A stretch of DNA of 19,299 nt from CADDYX01 sp045809925 (GCA_045809925.1 JBJMWX010000131.1:1-19299); one strand, 5' to 3'; numbered from the stretch's first letter, positions 1-7,408 are shown. Translations and numbers: made by a program. Notes: generated from the sequence alone by a model not told the origin.

Positions 1-2
1 CT

Positions 3-1961
3 AACTCAAGTGCGCCATTCACGGTCCACGAGATCGACGCAACCGAGCTGCGCCGCGCGCCGGAACTGCGGCTCGATGATGTGCTTCGCGCGGAAGTGCC
101 GGGCTTCAGCCTCTTCCGCCGCAACAGCAGCCGGACAGCGAACCCTACGACGCAGGGCGTCACGCTGCGCAATTTCGGCCCGAGCGGCGCCGGCCGGACC
201 CTCGTCTTGCTCGATGGTATTCCGCTGAACGATCCGTTCGCCGGCTACGTCCTGTGGAGCCAGTTGCCGACTGCCGAAATCGAGTCGGTGCTCGTCCAAC
301 CCGGCGGCGGCGGCGGATTGTTCGGCAATGCCGCGCTCGCCGGCACAATCTTTGTTACTTCGGAGCCGCTGGAGCAGAACGCGCTCACTCTGAGCGGCGT
401 CGGAGGCGACCACGACACCTACGAGCTCGCGGGATACGGCGCGTTTGTGCAACGGCCGAACGCGATTGCGCTTTTCGCCGAGCGTTTCTCGACCGGCGGA
501 TATCAGGTCGTCGCCAAACGTCAGCGGGGGCCGGTCGACACCGATGCGAGCTCCGAGTCAGACCTGGTGGACCTTTCGGATAAGTGGCAGATCGGGCCGG
601 ACACGACGCTGCGCCTGCGCGGACGCTGGTTCGATGACGAGCGCGGGAACGGCACGCCCTACACTCGCAACGACACCGAAGGCGAGGATGGGAGCGCGAC
701 CCTGGTGCAGCAATTCCGTCCGCAATCGGCCGAGCTCCAGCTCAATATCTACGGCCAGCATCGGCGATTTCGCAGCACCTTCAGCTCGATCAATGACCGG
801 CGGACGGTGGAAACGCCTGCGCTCGACCAGTTCAACGTCCCGGCTGACGCGCTTGGCGGCAGCGCCGTCTGGAGCATGGTCGCACACGATCATCGAGTCA
901 CGCTCGGCGCGGACGCGAGAGCGATCGAAGGCGAGACGGATGAATTCTTTTCCTGGAACGGCAGCCGCTTCACCCGTTTGCGCGAAGCGGGCGGCGATCA
1001 GCTCTTTCTTGGAGTGTTTGCCGAGGACACGTGGATCATTTCGCCCGGCCTGACAATCGTCGGTGGAGTCCGCTACGATCATTGGGAGCTGTCGGACGGT
1101 TTTCGTAAAGAGACGGTTCGCGACAGCGGCGCCCATCTCGCGAACAAGCATTTTGCCGATCGCGATGGTGACGAAATCAACGGGCGGCTCGGTGCCCGCT
1201 GGAGCGCAACACGGACCCTCGCCTTCCGCGCCGCCGGCTACAGCGGCTTCCGGGTTCCAACCCTGAACGAACTCTATCGCCCGTTTCGCGTCGGCAATGA
1301 TGTCACCGAGGCGAACCCGGAGTTGAAGCCGGAGCAATTGCTCGGCGGCGAGGTCGCGGCCGAATGGCAGACCACGCAGACGCTGCGCATTACCGCCACG
1401 GGATTTATCAACCGGCTGGAGGATGCGGTCGCGAATATCACGATTGGATTCGGTCCCGGCACATTCAATCCCGGCGGCTTTATCCCGCGCGGCGGCGTCC
1501 TTCGGCAGAGGCAAAACATCGATCTGGTGTGTGCCCCCGGCGCGGAAATCGCGGCGACCTGGCAAATCGTGCCGGCGCTTGCGTTGCGCGCAAATTACCT
1601 CTTCACCCATCCGACAGTGGAGCGGGCAACTGACCCGGCACTGGAAGGCAAACTGCTCGCGCAGACGCCCGAGAACACCGTCACTGCGGGTCTCGCTTGG
1701 ACGCCAAACGCGCATTGGTCTTTCAACGCGCAATTTCGCTACACCGATCGTCAGTTCGAAGACGACCAGAACGTGCGCGTGCTTGCACCTTGCACGGCAG
1801 TCGATGCCAGCGCGGTTTATCAGGTTTCAAGTCATCTGTCGGCCGGCCTCCGAGTGGAGAACATCTTCAATACCGAAATTGAAACGGGAAAGACCGCGAA
1901 TGGCGTTCTCTCCATCGGCGCACCCCGCCTGCTCAGCGCCGAGCTGCGATGGGAACTTTAA
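3..1961 (+). CDS. TonB-dependent outer-membrane receptor, 5' end cut by window edge
   Basis: An outer-membrane beta-barrel that would import a ligand using TonB energy. The frame is open from base 3 with no stop, and conserved plug sequence (VHEIDATELRR, then LRLDDVLRAEVPGF) lies before the first usable start (GTG at 81), so the gene begins outside the window. About 652 residues are visible. The plug shows the hallmark LVLLDGIPLNDPF and a glycine-rich GGGGGLFGNAALAG stretch. The barrel has alternating polar and hydrophobic strands, NPELKPE near the middle, and ends SAELRWEL. The signal peptide and TonB box are off the window. The gene precedes xoxF in the same direction with a 190-210 base gap that contains a hairpin. 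The substrate cannot be read from sequence. By context a lanthanide chelate or PQQ are possibilities; a BtuB-like or siderophore receptor is equally possible. Confidence 0.9.
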   Translation, partial: NSSAPFTVHEIDATELRRAPELRLDDVLRAEVPGFSLFRRNSSRTANPTTQGVTLRNFGPSGAGRTLVLLDGIPLNDPFAGYVLWSQLPTAEIESVLVQPGGGGGLFGNAALAGTIFVTSEPLEQNALTLSGVGGDHDTYELAGYGAFVQRPNAIALFAERFSTGGYQVVAKRQRGPVDTDASSESDLVDLSDKWQIGPDTTLRLRGRWFDDERGNGTPYTRNDTEGEDGSATLVQQFRPQSAELQLNIYGQHRRFRSTFSSINDRRTVETPALDQFNVPADALGGSAVWSMVAHDHRVTLGADARAIEGETDEFFSWNGSRFTRLREAGGDQLFLGVFAEDTWIISPGLTIVGGVRYDHWELSDGFRKETVRDSGAHLANKHFADRDGDEINGRLGARWSATRTLAFRAAGYSGFRVPTLNELYRPFRVGNDVTEANPELKPEQLLGGEVAAEWQTTQTLRITATGFINRLEDAVANITIGFGPGTFNPGGFIPRGGVLRQRQNIDLVCAPGAEIAATWQIVPALALRANYLFTHPTVERATDPALEGKLLAQTPENTVTAGLAWTPNAHWSFNAQFRYTDRQFEDDQNVRVLAPCTAVDASAVYQVSSHLSAGLRVENIFNTEIETGKTANGVLSIGAPRLLSAELRWEL

Positions 1962-2031
1962 ATTTCCGAGTTGAGATCGCTGTCCGACGTTCTCGCGATG
2001 TGCGCTTCCTCGCGGCGTTCGTCCTCACAAA

Positions 2032-2050
2032 CCGGGCCGCTGAGGCTCGG
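2032..2050 (+). terminator. Hairpin after the TonB receptor gene, possible weak terminator
   Basis: A 7-bp stem (CCGGGCC / GGCTCGG, one G-U pair) closes a 5-base loop, 70 bases after the receptor stop. No T-run follows, so a classical intrinsic terminator is doubtful. It could instead be a leader structure in front of xoxF. Apart from this, nothing recognisable was seen in the gap 1962-2171; no known riboswitch consensus was matched by eye. Confidence 0.3.
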
Positions 2051-2171
2051 TAACAGGCGAGTCCGCGGCGAAATGTATCGACAGCCGAGAAATTTTGTTG
2101 CGCTCAGAAACAAGAAACGACTGACCAAACGCTGATCGGCGATTTCCCGAACGTTGATTAAGCGTGAAAGG

Positions 2172-3968
2172 ATGAGCCGTTTCCGGTCAGGCTTGTCGTG
2201 GGCCGCCCGCGCGCCGCGCTGGCTCGCGCTGTTTTCGCTGCTGCTTTCACCCGCTTCGGCCCGCGCCCAGAGCGCGCCGAACGATGACGGCCAGTGGACG
2301 ATGCCGGCGCACGATTATCAGGGCACGCGCTTCATTGCGCTCGACCAGATCAACACTTCGAATGCGAAGGACCTGCACGTCGCCTGGACATTTTCCACCG
2401 GAGTAAACCGCGGTCACGAGGCGGCGCCGCTGGTCGTCGGCGACACGATGTATGTCGTGACGCCGTATCCGAACATTCTCTACGCGCTCGATCTCAGGCA
2501 CGAAGGTCAGACGAAGTGGACTTACAAACCCGAGCCGGCGGCGGCATCGCAGGGCGTGGCGTGTTGCGATCTCGTCAATCGCGGCTGCGTCTTTTCGAAC
2601 GGCAAGATCTACTTCAATACGCTCGATGACAACGTCGTCTGCGTCGATGCGAACACGGGCAAGGAGGTTTGGAAATCAAAGGTCGGCGAGATCAACCACG
2701 GCGAGTCGATGACGATGGCGCCGCTGGTAGTGAAGGACAAAGTTTTTGTCGGCAATAGCGGCGGCGAGTTCGGGGTGCGCGGTTGGCTCAAGGCGCTCGA
2801 TGCGAACAGCGGGAAGTTGCTCTGGACGGCGTGGAGCACGGGGCCGGACTCCGATGTCTTGATCGGGCCGGACTACAAGCCGTTTTACGATCGCGAAAAA
2901 GGCGAGAACCTCGGCGTGAAAACCTGGCCGCCGAACCGGTGGCAGATCGGCGGCGGCACGGTCTGGGGTTGGGTCACGTACGATCCGGAATCGAATCTGA
3001 TTTACTACGGCACCGGCAATCCGGGGGTGTGGAATCCGGAGCTGCGGCCGGGCGACAACAAATTCAGCTGCGGCATCTTCGCGCGCGATGCGGATACCGG
3101 CATGGCCCGCTGGTATTACCAACTGAATCCGCACGATCTCTTCGATCACGACGCAGTGAACGAGAACCTCGTGCTCGATCTGCCGATCAACGGCCAGACG
3201 CGCAAGGTGCTGCTCGCCGCGCAACGCAACGGGATGGTTTACCTGATCGACCGGATGACCGGCGAAGTGCTTTCGGCCGATCCGTTCATCCGCATCACCG
3301 CGACCTTCGGCGTTGATCTCAAGACCGGGAAACTGAAGGAAAATCCGGACAAGGAACCGGGCACCGGCAAAACGGTTCGCGACATTGCGCCGGCCGCGCC
3401 GGGCGGGAAAGACTGGCAGCCGTGCGCATGGTCGCCGCGCACGAACCTGCTCTACATCCCTCACCAAAATCTCGCCATGGATTACCAGGGCACGGAGGCC
3501 AACTACATCGAAGGCACGCCTTACGTCGGCATGAACGTGAAGATGTATGCTAACGGCGGCGAGAACCGGGGCGAGTTCTGCGCGTGGGATCCGCTCCAGC
3601 GCAAGAAAGTGTGGGCGATTCCTGAAGACCTGCCGGTCTGGAGCGGTACCGTCGTCACCTCGGGCGACATCACGTTTTACGGCACGATGGACGGCTGGTT
3701 CAAATGCGTGAACGCGAAGACGGGCGAGCTGCTGTGGAAGTTCAAATGCGGCAGCGGCATTATTGGCCAGCCGGTCACCTACAAGGGGCCCGACGGCAAA
3801 CAATACGTCGCGGTCTTGAGCGGCGTCGGCGGCTGGTCAGGCGCCATCGTGGCGGGCGGTCTCGACCCGCGCGATCCGACCGGAGCCCTCGGTTTCGTCA
3901 ATGCGATGAAGGATCTGCCGCAGAAAACAACGAAGGGCGGAATGCTGTATGTCTTTGGCTTGCCTTAA
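2172..3968 (+). CDS. xoxF: Lanthanide-type PQQ-dependent alcohol (methanol) dehydrogenase, XoxF-like
   Basis: A periplasmic quinoprotein that oxidises a primary alcohol, probably methanol, to the aldehyde and passes electrons to a cytochrome c. At 598 residues it has the usual family length. Visible family features, numbered from the ATG at 2172, are the adjacent-cysteine disulphide C131-C132 (GVACCD), metal ligand E199 in GGEFGVRG, the GGGTVWGW tryptophan region, metal ligand N283 in GTGNPGVWN, and catalytic D325. A second aspartate, D327, lies two residues on (DHD). In the methanol dehydrogenase family this extra Asp marks lanthanide-dependent XoxF enzymes; calcium MxaF enzymes have Ala there. 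The leader (RWLALFSLLLSPASARA then QSAP) is a clear signal peptide. A TTG at 2154 in frame is an alternative start. xoxJ and a cytochrome follow immediately. Substrate specificity is inferred; a related ethanol-type enzyme cannot be excluded. Confidence 0.88.
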   Translation: MSRFRSGLSWAARAPRWLALFSLLLSPASARAQSAPNDDGQWTMPAHDYQGTRFIALDQINTSNAKDLHVAWTFSTGVNRGHEAAPLVVGDTMYVVTPYPNILYALDLRHEGQTKWTYKPEPAAASQGVACCDLVNRGCVFSNGKIYFNTLDDNVVCVDANTGKEVWKSKVGEINHGESMTMAPLVVKDKVFVGNSGGEFGVRGWLKALDANSGKLLWTAWSTGPDSDVLIGPDYKPFYDREKGENLGVKTWPPNRWQIGGGTVWGWVTYDPESNLIYYGTGNPGVWNPELRPGDNKFSCGIFARDADTGMARWYYQLNPHDLFDHDAVNENLVLDLPINGQTRKVLLAAQRNGMVYLIDRMTGEVLSADPFIRITATFGVDLKTGKLKENPDKEPGTGKTVRDIAPAAPGGKDWQPCAWSPRTNLLYIPHQNLAMDYQGTEANYIEGTPYVGMNVKMYANGGENRGEFCAWDPLQRKKVWAIPEDLPVWSGTVVTSGDITFYGTMDGWFKCVNAKTGELLWKFKCGSGIIGQPVTYKGPDGKQYVAVLSGVGGWSGAIVAGGLDPRDPTGALGFVNAMKDLPQKTTKGGMLYVFGLP

Positions 3969-4938
3969 CCGTGCTGTAGCGTCCGCTGTCCTCAGCGGAG
4001 TTTTCGGCGTGGCCGCGCGCTGGGGATGTGCGCTGAGACAGCGCACGCTACAGCCTCTGCTGTTGTTCTCGTTAGGCGCGAGCGGCGCCTTCGCGCAACA
4101 GGACTGCTGCATTCCGGTCCCCGAGGCAAACGCGCCTAACGATTCGGCGAAGCGCATCATCCGCGTTACCGCCGATCCGAACAATCTCCCGTTCTCAAAC
4201 GAGAAGCGCGAAGGCTTCGAAAACAAGATCGCCGAGCTGATCGCGAAGGAACTCGGCGCGGACATTCAATATTCATGGCGCGCGCAGCGCCGCGGATTTT
4301 TTCGCGAGACCTTGAAGGAAGATCGGGCTGATCTCGTCCTCGGCGTGCCGGCGCATTTCGAAATGGCGCTGCCGACGTCGCCTTATTACCGCTCGAGCTA
4401 CGTCTTCGTTTATCGCAAGGACCGCAACCTCGACATCCGCTCGTTGGACGACCCGGCACTGCACAAGCTGAAGATCGGCGTGCAGCTCACCGGCAACGAC
4501 GAGACGAACACGCCGCCCGCCCACGCGCTCGCCCATCGGGGCATCGTCGACAATGTCGCCGGCTACACCGTTTACGGCGACTATCGCGAACCCAATCCGC
4601 CCGCGCGCATCATCGATGCGGTCGTGAACGGCGAAATCGATCTCGCGGTCGTGTGGGGACCGCTCGGCGGCTACTTCGCGAAACAACAGGCTGTGCCGCT
4701 CGAGGTCGTGCCCGTCTCCCCGGCGGCAGACCCAAATCTGCCGTTCACTTTCAACATCGCGATGGGAGTGCGGAAGAATGACAAATCACTGCACGACGAA
4801 ATCAACGCCGTGCTCGAGCGGAAACGCGATGAGATCAATCGCATCCTCGATGACTTCGGAGTTCCCCGCGTGCCCGATCCGCCGAACCAGGTGGCGGCAG
4901 ACCATCTTAGGAAAACAGGAAAGCAGGAACCAAACTGA
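3949..4938 (+). CDS. xoxJ: Quinoprotein dehydrogenase-associated periplasmic binding protein, XoxJ/MxaJ-like
   Basis: A periplasmic solute-binding-protein fold that accompanies PQQ alcohol dehydrogenases and is thought to help their maturation or activation. The mature part starts after AFA at residue 49 (then QQDCC). Family-typical segments include IRVTADPNNLPFSNEKREGF, GVPAHFEMALPTSPYYRSSYVFV, KIGVQLTGND, IDAVVNGEIDLAVVWGPLGGYF and PLEVVPVSP. The ATG at 3949 overlaps the xoxF stop by 20 bases, and AAGGG at 3933-3937 gives a weak ribosome binding site, suggesting translational coupling. Residues of roughly 9-36 are encoded by a palindromic repeat pair (3973-4054), so the leader is unusually long and not ancestral. 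An in-frame GTG at 4009, also inside the repeat, is an alternative start. The stop overlaps the next start (TGATG). The gene order F-J-G differs from the commoner F-G-J. Confidence 0.85.
   Translation: MSLACLNRAVASAVLSGVFGVAARWGCALRQRTLQPLLLFSLGASGAFAQQDCCIPVPEANAPNDSAKRIIRVTADPNNLPFSNEKREGFENKIAELIAKELGADIQYSWRAQRRGFFRETLKEDRADLVLGVPAHFEMALPTSPYYRSSYVFVYRKDRNLDIRSLDDPALHKLKIGVQLTGNDETNTPPAHALAHRGIVDNVAGYTVYGDYREPNPPARIIDAVVNGEIDLAVVWGPLGGYFAKQQAVPLEVVPVSPAADPNLPFTFNIAMGVRKNDKSLHDEINAVLERKRDEINRILDDFGVPRVPDPPNQVAADHLRKTGKQEPN
3973..4054. repeat. REP/BIME-like palindrome pair, copy A (inside xoxJ leader)
   Basis: Two palindromic units in inverted orientation. The left unit, 3973-3999, is GCTGTAGCG plus hairpin TCCGCTG-TCCT-CAGCGGA. 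The right unit, 4029-4054, is hairpin TGCGCTG-AGA-CAGCGCA plus CGCTACAGC. A 29-base spacer separates them. The same architecture flanks the RAYT gene at 6688-6772 and 7288-7373, so this is very likely a product of that transposase family. It is translated as part of xoxJ. Confidence 0.9.
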
Positions 4939-5504
4939 TGAAGGAATTCCTGCGTTCCTGCGTTCCTCAGATATCGCTGCTGCTCGCTGCGGCGGCGCTT
5001 TTTGGCTGCAAACGCGAGGAGCGCGGCTTCCGCGTCCAGCCGCCGGCCGCCGACAAAGTCACAGTTTCTTCGATGAGTGATTTGCATCCGGGCGGCGGAC
5101 CGACACCGACGGTCGCGCCGAACGGCTACGAAGAAAGCGCCTACGCGGTCAGCGAAGGTCAGAAGCTCTACATGTCTTTCAACTGTGTCGGCTGTCACTT
5201 CCATGGCGGCGGCGGAATTGGTCCGCCGTTGATGGATGAAGAATGGATTTACGGGCATGAGCCGCAGCAGATTTTCGCATCCGTCGTCGAAGGGCGCCCG
5301 AACGGGATGCCATCATTCCGCGGGAAGATTCCGGATTACCAGGTTTGGCAGCTCGTCGCATATGTGCGGAGTCTGGGTGGTCTGGCGCCGAGCGGCACCG
5401 CGCCCGGGCGCTCCGATGAAATGAGCGCCGGCCATCCACCGAATTCGAATCCTGCGACGACGCCGCACGACGCCGGCATTCCAAAATCGGCCGAGCACCC
5501 ATGA
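4938..5504 (+). CDS. xoxG: Lipoprotein c-type cytochrome, likely electron acceptor of XoxF
   Basis: A monohaem cytochrome c of 188 residues that probably accepts electrons from the PQQ dehydrogenase in the periplasm. A lipoprotein signal ends in LFGC (C24), so it is membrane-anchored. The haem site is CVGCH (C83, C86, H87), and the likely distal ligand is M124 in NGMPSFRG. The C-terminal tail after about residue 148 is Pro/Gly/Ser-rich and without structure. The start overlaps the xoxJ stop as TGATG, indicating coupling. The signal peptide coding sequence contains a tandem 8-base repeat (CTGCGTTC twice, near 4950-4966). Assignment as XoxG rests on position plus class I cytochrome features. 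The sequence alone would only support cytochrome c. Confidence 0.8.
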   Translation: MKEFLRSCVPQISLLLAAAALFGCKREERGFRVQPPAADKVTVSSMSDLHPGGGPTPTVAPNGYEESAYAVSEGQKLYMSFNCVGCHFHGGGGIGPPLMDEEWIYGHEPQQIFASVVEGRPNGMPSFRGKIPDYQVWQLVAYVRSLGGLAPSGTAPGRSDEMSAGHPPNSNPATTPHDAGIPKSAEHP

Positions 5505-5551
5505 AGCGCGCGACGCGGAGGCCGGGGAGCGCACGCGCCTCGCGTGCTGGC

Positions 5552-5610
5552 GAAGGCGCCCTCGCCTTCACGAACTTTGGACCCGGTTTCGGCGAGGGCG
5601 CCCAAACCGG
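5552..5610. repeat. Two hairpin-forming inverted repeats between xoxG and coxB
   Basis: Hairpin 1 at 5552-5569 is GAAGGCG-CCCT-CGCCTTC (7-bp stem, 4-base loop). Hairpin 2 at 5583-5610 has stem CCGGTTT/AAACCGG around a 14-base loop. In addition GGCGCCCTCGCC (5555-5566) is an exact reverse complement of GGCGAGGGCGCC (5591-5602), giving an alternative long-range fold. A third GGCGAGGGCG lies at 5613-5622. It may be another REP-like family, or an attenuator or terminator between the xox and cox gene sets. Confidence 0.6.
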
Positions 5611-5637
5611 CAGGCGAGGGCGGGCGCGTTCCCCAGA

Positions 5638-6651
5638 ATGATACTCGCGACGCTTACCGAGATGCAGTACGCGCTCGCACCGGCGGGCGAGCAGGGCGGC
5701 AGCATCGCGAAGCTTTGGTGGCTCTATTTCTGGGTGCTGAGCGCGATCTTCCTCCTCGTCGCTATCTTCGTTTTTTTCGCCGTCTTTCCGCGCCGGACGC
5801 CGCCAATCACAGCGGACGGTCAGCTTGCAGTTGTCGAGCCCGCGGCATCGACCGAGCGCAAATTATCGGGCGTCGTGATTGGCGCGGTGATCACGAGCAT
5901 CGTCATTTTGTTCCTCCTGCTTTTGATCGATTTCTTCGCCGGCCGCTCGATCTACGCGCTCGAAAATCAAAGCACCGCCGAGGCCGCGAAGGACGCGCTG
6001 TCGATCAAGATCACGGGCCATCAATGGTGGTGGCAGGTCGAGTATTTGAACGAAGCCGACCCGAGCAAGATGATCACGACGGCTAACGAGTTGCACATCC
6101 CGATCGGCCGTCCGGTCAAGTTAACGCTCAACTCCGACGACGTGATCCACAGCTTCTGGGTACCGAACATGCACGGCAAAAAAGATCTTATCCCGGGCCA
6201 TCCGACCGAGATGTGGTTGCGCGGCAAACAGCCGGGCACGTTTCGCGGTCAATGCGCCGAGTTCTGCGGACTGCAACATGCCCACATGCGACTCACCTTC
6301 GTCTCCGAAACGCCGGAGAAATTCGACGCCTGGATGCAGCAATCACAGACCGATGCACCCACGCCGCAAACGCCTAACGAACAGCGCGGCCTCGCCGTCT
6401 TCACCTCGAATCAATGCATGATGTGCCACAACATCAATGGCACCAGCGCACGCGCCACCGTCGGCCCCGACCTCACCCACCTCGGCAGTCGCGACATGCT
6501 CGCCGCCGGCGCGATGCCGAACACGCGCGGTTATCTCGCCGGCTGGATCGCCAATCCGCAAAACATCAAACCCGGTGTGCGCATGCCGCCGAATAATTTG
6601 TCCTCCGACGATCTGAACGCGCTCGTCGACTATTTGGAGAGCTTGAAATGA
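5638..6651 (+). CDS. coxB: Cytochrome c oxidase subunit II with fused cytochrome c domain (caa3 type)
   Basis: Subunit II of a caa3-type haem-copper oxidase. It receives electrons through its own haem c and passes them to CuA. Two transmembrane helices lie at about residues 25-50 and 77-102. The cupredoxin domain follows, with the aromatic WWWQVEY motif. CuA ligands are H171, C206, E208 (backbone), C210, H214 and M217 in CAEFCGLQHAHM. The fused class I cytochrome c domain carries CMMCH (C260, C263, H264) and distal M316 in RMPP, and ends at residue 337. No strong ribosome binding site precedes the ATG at 5638; an ATG at 5662 is an alternative start. The gene lies 133 bases after xoxG, beyond a pair of hairpins, and is separated from coxA by an inserted RAYT element. 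Confidence 0.95.
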   Translation: MILATLTEMQYALAPAGEQGGSIAKLWWLYFWVLSAIFLLVAIFVFFAVFPRRTPPITADGQLAVVEPAASTERKLSGVVIGAVITSIVILFLLLLIDFFAGRSIYALENQSTAEAAKDALSIKITGHQWWWQVEYLNEADPSKMITTANELHIPIGRPVKLTLNSDDVIHSFWVPNMHGKKDLIPGHPTEMWLRGKQPGTFRGQCAEFCGLQHAHMRLTFVSETPEKFDAWMQQSQTDAPTPQTPNEQRGLAVFTSNQCMMCHNINGTSARATVGPDLTHLGSRDMLAAGAMPNTRGYLAGWIANPQNIKPGVRMPPNNLSSDDLNALVDYLESLK

Positions 6652-6687
6652 AGCCGCGTTATCTCAAAGCCAAACGAAGCGACCGTT

Positions 6688-6772
6688 GCTGTAGGGTGCG
6701 CTGTCTCAGCGCACTCGCCGCAGACCCAGCCACGCGATCGATCCTGTCCGCTGAGACAGCGGACGCTACAGC
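6688..6772. repeat. REP/BIME-like palindrome pair, copy B (3' side of RAYT)
   Basis: Left unit 6688-6713: GCTGTAGGG head then hairpin TGCGCTG-TCT-CAGCGCA. Right unit 6747-6772: hairpin TCCGCTG-AGA-CAGCGGA then CGCTACAGC. The spacer is 33 bases. On the minus strand the repeat begins one base past the RAYT stop codon. One head base differs from the other copies (GGG instead of GCG). Confidence 0.9.
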
Positions 6773-6773
6773 A

Positions 6774-7280
6774 TCAGACTCGATCAATACGCACAATTTC
6801 GCCGGCATATCGCCAATCTTCCGCGCGCCTGACGAGTCCTGCGCGCACGGGATTTTCGAAGACGTAATCCCATTTCGCGGAGTAGCTCTCGTCACTGCGC
6901 AGGAGGTGATCATTAAATCCCGGCTGCCAAAACGACGCGAGTTTCTGAGCAGGAATTTGGGCGATCTGCTTGTTCTGCGTCTGCAAGACAAGATTGAGAT
7001 GCCGCTTCAGGCCTTTTATCCAGGCGCTCAGCGTCACAGCGCATCCCAGGCCGAAGCACACAAACAGATGGACGTGATCCGGCATGATGACATAGCGACC
7101 AACGCCGATTTGGAACGCTTCCGAGCGTGTGCAGTATTGGACGACGGCAGTGTGAACTTCCGCATTCGTAAGAATCCTCTGCCGGCGATGCGTGTTGAAC
7201 GTGACGAAGTAAACCGGCGCATCGAACCGCTGAAAGATCAGGTCCAGACGCGGAGGCTTGCCCTTGATCTTCCGAATCAC
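6774..7280 (-). CDS. REP-associated tyrosine transposase (RAYT, Y1_Tnp family)
   Basis: A single-strand DNA transposase of the HUH/Y1 superfamily that would recognise and process the flanking palindromes. At 168 residues from a GTG at 7280 it matches the small size of the family. Visible features are an N-terminal APVYFVTFNTHRRQ strand, the HUH metal motif HVH (H69, H71) in MPDHVHLFV, a basic GLKRHLN helix, FWQPGFNDHLLR, and the C-terminal WDYVFENPVRAGLV with Y139, the best candidate for the nucleophile by family pattern. The frame stays open to an ATG at 7442, but that extension would translate the palindrome pair and enter coxA, so the GTG is preferred. The GTG has only a poorly spaced GAGG before it. 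The gene appears intact and could be active. Confidence 0.9.
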   Translation of the reverse strand: MIRKIKGKPPRLDLIFQRFDAPVYFVTFNTHRRQRILTNAEVHTAVVQYCTRSEAFQIGVGRYVIMPDHVHLFVCFGLGCAVTLSAWIKGLKRHLNLVLQTQNKQIAQIPAQKLASFWQPGFNDHLLRSDESYSAKWDYVFENPVRAGLVRRAEDWRYAGEIVRIDRV

Positions 7281-7287
7281 ACCTCGT

Positions 7288-7373
7288 GCTGTAGCGTGCG
7301 CTGTCCTCAGCGCACAAGTCGCAAAGCGTGGCCACGGCGGCAAAGGTCCGTTGAGGACAGCGGACTCTACAGC
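7288..7373. repeat. REP/BIME-like palindrome pair, copy C (5' side of RAYT)
   Basis: Left unit 7288-7314: GCTGTAGCG head then hairpin TGCGCTG-TCCT-CAGCGCA. Right unit 7347-7373: hairpin TCCGTTG-AGGA-CAGCGGA then CTCTACAGC, slightly degenerate (one G-T pair in the stem and a CTC tail). It ends 35 bases before the coxA start codon, so it may lie in the coxA leader. Confidence 0.9.
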
Positions 7374-7396
7374 ATCTGCCACTTCGGCCGGGCAAC

Positions 7397-7408
7397 GGGA
7401 GTTCTCCC
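7397..7408 (+). promoter_or_regulatory. coxA ribosome binding site inside a small palindrome
   Basis: GGGAG at 7397-7401 is the clearest Shine-Dalgarno in the window, 7 bases before the coxA ATG, and it fixes that start. It forms half of GGGAGTTCTCCC, which could fold as GGGA-GTTC-TCCC and hide the site. The stem is only 4-5 bp, so an effect is uncertain. Confidence 0.5.

Larger units (their letters stand above)
6688..7373 (-). mobile_element. RAYT transposase gene bracketed by two REP/BIME palindrome pairs
   Basis: A compact unit in which one Y1-type transposase gene is flanked on each side by an inverted pair of GCTGTAGSG-headed palindromes. The palindrome on the start side begins 8 bases upstream of the likely GTG start, and the one on the stop side begins one base after the stop codon. 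The unit is antisense to the cytochrome oxidase genes and fills almost the whole coxB-coxA gap. REP-associated transposases are single-copy domesticated relatives of IS200/IS605 enzymes. This layout fits that group, and no target-site duplication is expected. Confidence 0.85.

Noticed and set aside
558..1733. Long open frame on the minus strand inside the TonB receptor gene
   Set aside because: Antisense shadow of high-GC coding sequence: composition is Arg/Ala-rich with no recognisable domain, while the plus-strand frame shows a clear receptor.
1962..2171. Possible riboswitch (for example cobalamin) upstream of xoxF
   Set aside because: Only one simple hairpin was found, and no B12-box or other riboswitch core was matched by eye.
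2676..3803. Long open frame on the minus strand inside xoxF
   Set aside because: Arg/His/Val-rich with no motif. The opposite strand carries all catalytic residues of a PQQ dehydrogenase.
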